This document shows positions 63,117 to 64,000 of a stretch of DNA of 64,000 nucleotides, piece after piece. This DNA comes from JAFNAG01 sp963739235 (GTDB taxonomy: Bacteria; Acidobacteriota; UBA6911), in NCBI GenBank assembly GCA_963739235.1, contig CAVTZY010000032.1, positions 186,001 through 250,000 on the forward strand. Reading direction: 5' to 3'. The stretch's first letter is position 1. Each line of letters starts with the position of its first letter. Under the pieces are notes generated by a model. That model ran no database searches and was not told the DNA's origin. It worked only from the letters and a program-made list of their open reading frames with translations. The position numbers were made by a program, and so were the translations under genes.

Positions 63117-63944
63117 GGAGAATCCCACCCCTGGTACTTCGCCCACTGCAATCAGAACGACCCGAAGTTGATGGCATTATAGTCGGCTGGCTCGGGCCTT
63201 GCTAGTTGAATTCGCAGCACTTGCGCGAGTGAGTCGGCCACCGGAAACTGGCACGCTCCCAGGAAACGGGCTGCGCGTTAATAGCGCACCTCAAAAACTC
63301 CGCGACGCCGTAAACCGCCAACTCGAGCTGGGTGATTATGCAAGGTTATTTACCCGAACGGGACTGCGCGGGAGTGAGGCGGAAATTTGTCTGCCCCGCC
63401 GTTCCTTTGCGGGTGTAAAATCCCGCCAGAGCAGCTCACAGCTGTGATTAAGAGAGGTCGGGAAGTTAGCATAAAGCCTTGGGGATTCCGTGTGCGAACC
63501 TGAGGACCCGGGAGGAGGCCAGGCGAGCGAACGTCGATCGAAGACGCGGATTCTTTTTTCCTATCGGCCAATCGCGAGTTGGTATGGTCTGTGATCAGCT
63601 TAAGCTCCGTTCCGGAATGCCGAGGCGCTTCCACGTTCCGTCTCCAGGGCCGCCGGCGCCCGTAAGACCCCTCACAGACTCAGGGTTCTGCTTCTCTAGA
63701 TATCAGTATGGAGACCCGGTACAAATTCCTCCGCAAGGGCACATTTTCGATGTAAGGTTCGAGACAGTGAGCTAAAATCGCAGGTGTAGAACCTCTAATC
63801 GGCCGGCAGAGCCGACATAAGAGCTTCAAACCGGAAGTAGAACAGGCGCAGCAGACGAGCCTCCACCGAACAACGCAACTTATCCCCCCATATCCTTCTA
63901 AGGAGGTGGGATTAGACAGTAACGCCGGCATCGAGGAGTTCACA
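63117..63944. other. Intergenic region with no gene recognised
   Basis: About 830 bases upstream of the kinase gene. Frames on both strands are not protein-like. An AAGGAGGTGG (63899-63908) is too far from the ATG at 63945 to serve it directly. Confidence 0.35.
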
Positions 63945-64000
63945 ATGGGCAATCCATCTTCATTCGCCAATCTGAATTGCAGATTGATGATTCTCCGGAG
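63945..64000 (+). CDS. Possible start of a gene running off the window
   Basis: ATG 63945 with GAGGAG 6 bases upstream opens a frame that is still open at the window edge ('MGNPSSFANLNCRLMILR'). Too short to identify. Confidence 0.3.
   Translation, partial: MGNPSSFANLNCRLMILR

Overview
The window looks like chromosomal DNA of a Gram-negative member of the Acidobacteriota. It carries lipopolysaccharide genes (kdsB, waaA) and type IV pilus genes. It also has families that are over-represented in that phylum: a two-part orphan FtsX/MacB permease of the ADOP type, Ser/Thr kinases with a PD40 propeller or a hydrolase tail, and a helix-turn-helix/TolB-like/TPR regulator. Base composition is moderately GC-rich. 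GC-rich palindromic repeats and short TTTTGGATT-type repeats lie between genes. The phylum call is an inference from gene content; no rRNA is present.

Layout. 1-5765 (+): the end of a pil cluster (pilP partial, pilQ, a Roadblock protein), then accB-accC-thiE. 6199-19593 (-): a housekeeping block with an Xaa-Pro peptidase relic, a K+ channel, ribD, a CorC-type protein, ybeY, pgpH, etfA, etfB, and a fatty-acid/ribosome cluster (fabF, acpP, fabD tail, plsX, rpmF, yceD) driven by a near-perfect sigma-70 promoter, followed by a TPR protein. 19932-32623 (+): a receiver protein, a NYN-LOTUS protein, glutamate dehydrogenase, a 1062-residue GAF/PPDK-N/nucleotidyltransferase fusion, kdsB, waaA, an M49-like exported peptidase and a DsbA-like lipoprotein candidate. 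32721-39531 (-): a hybrid sensor kinase paired with a solute-binding protein, then an ADOP permease. 40222-43318: a secreted EEP-family phosphodiesterase, an uncharacterised conserved protein and an MBL-fold hydrolase.

43720-52568 is accessory. A tRNA-Arg(CCU) gene lies beside a truncated tyrosine recombinase. Beyond them is a gene-poor stretch with secreted small proteins (one Rap1a/Tai-like), an AvrRpt2-like cysteine peptidase, decayed transposase and ComM pieces, a duplicated helix-turn-helix micro-gene and a MITE-like element. 52723-57021 encodes a giant exported protein with a degenerate zinc motif (HQFGH), a lamin-tail domain, a beta-helix and tandem C-terminal modules. 57891-63116 (-) holds two Ser/Thr kinases, one fused to an alpha/beta hydrolase and one with a PD40 propeller.

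Many conserved genes here are split by single-base shifts (the CorC-type gene, etfB, fabF, plsX, rpmF, kdsB, the PD40 kinase). Several shifts sit in short A or T runs and several affect genes that are usually essential. I therefore read most of them as assembly or sequencing indels, and annotate those loci as whole genes with the break described. Older, gene-sized decay (M24 peptidase, ComM, transposases, fabD tail) is listed as pseudogene.
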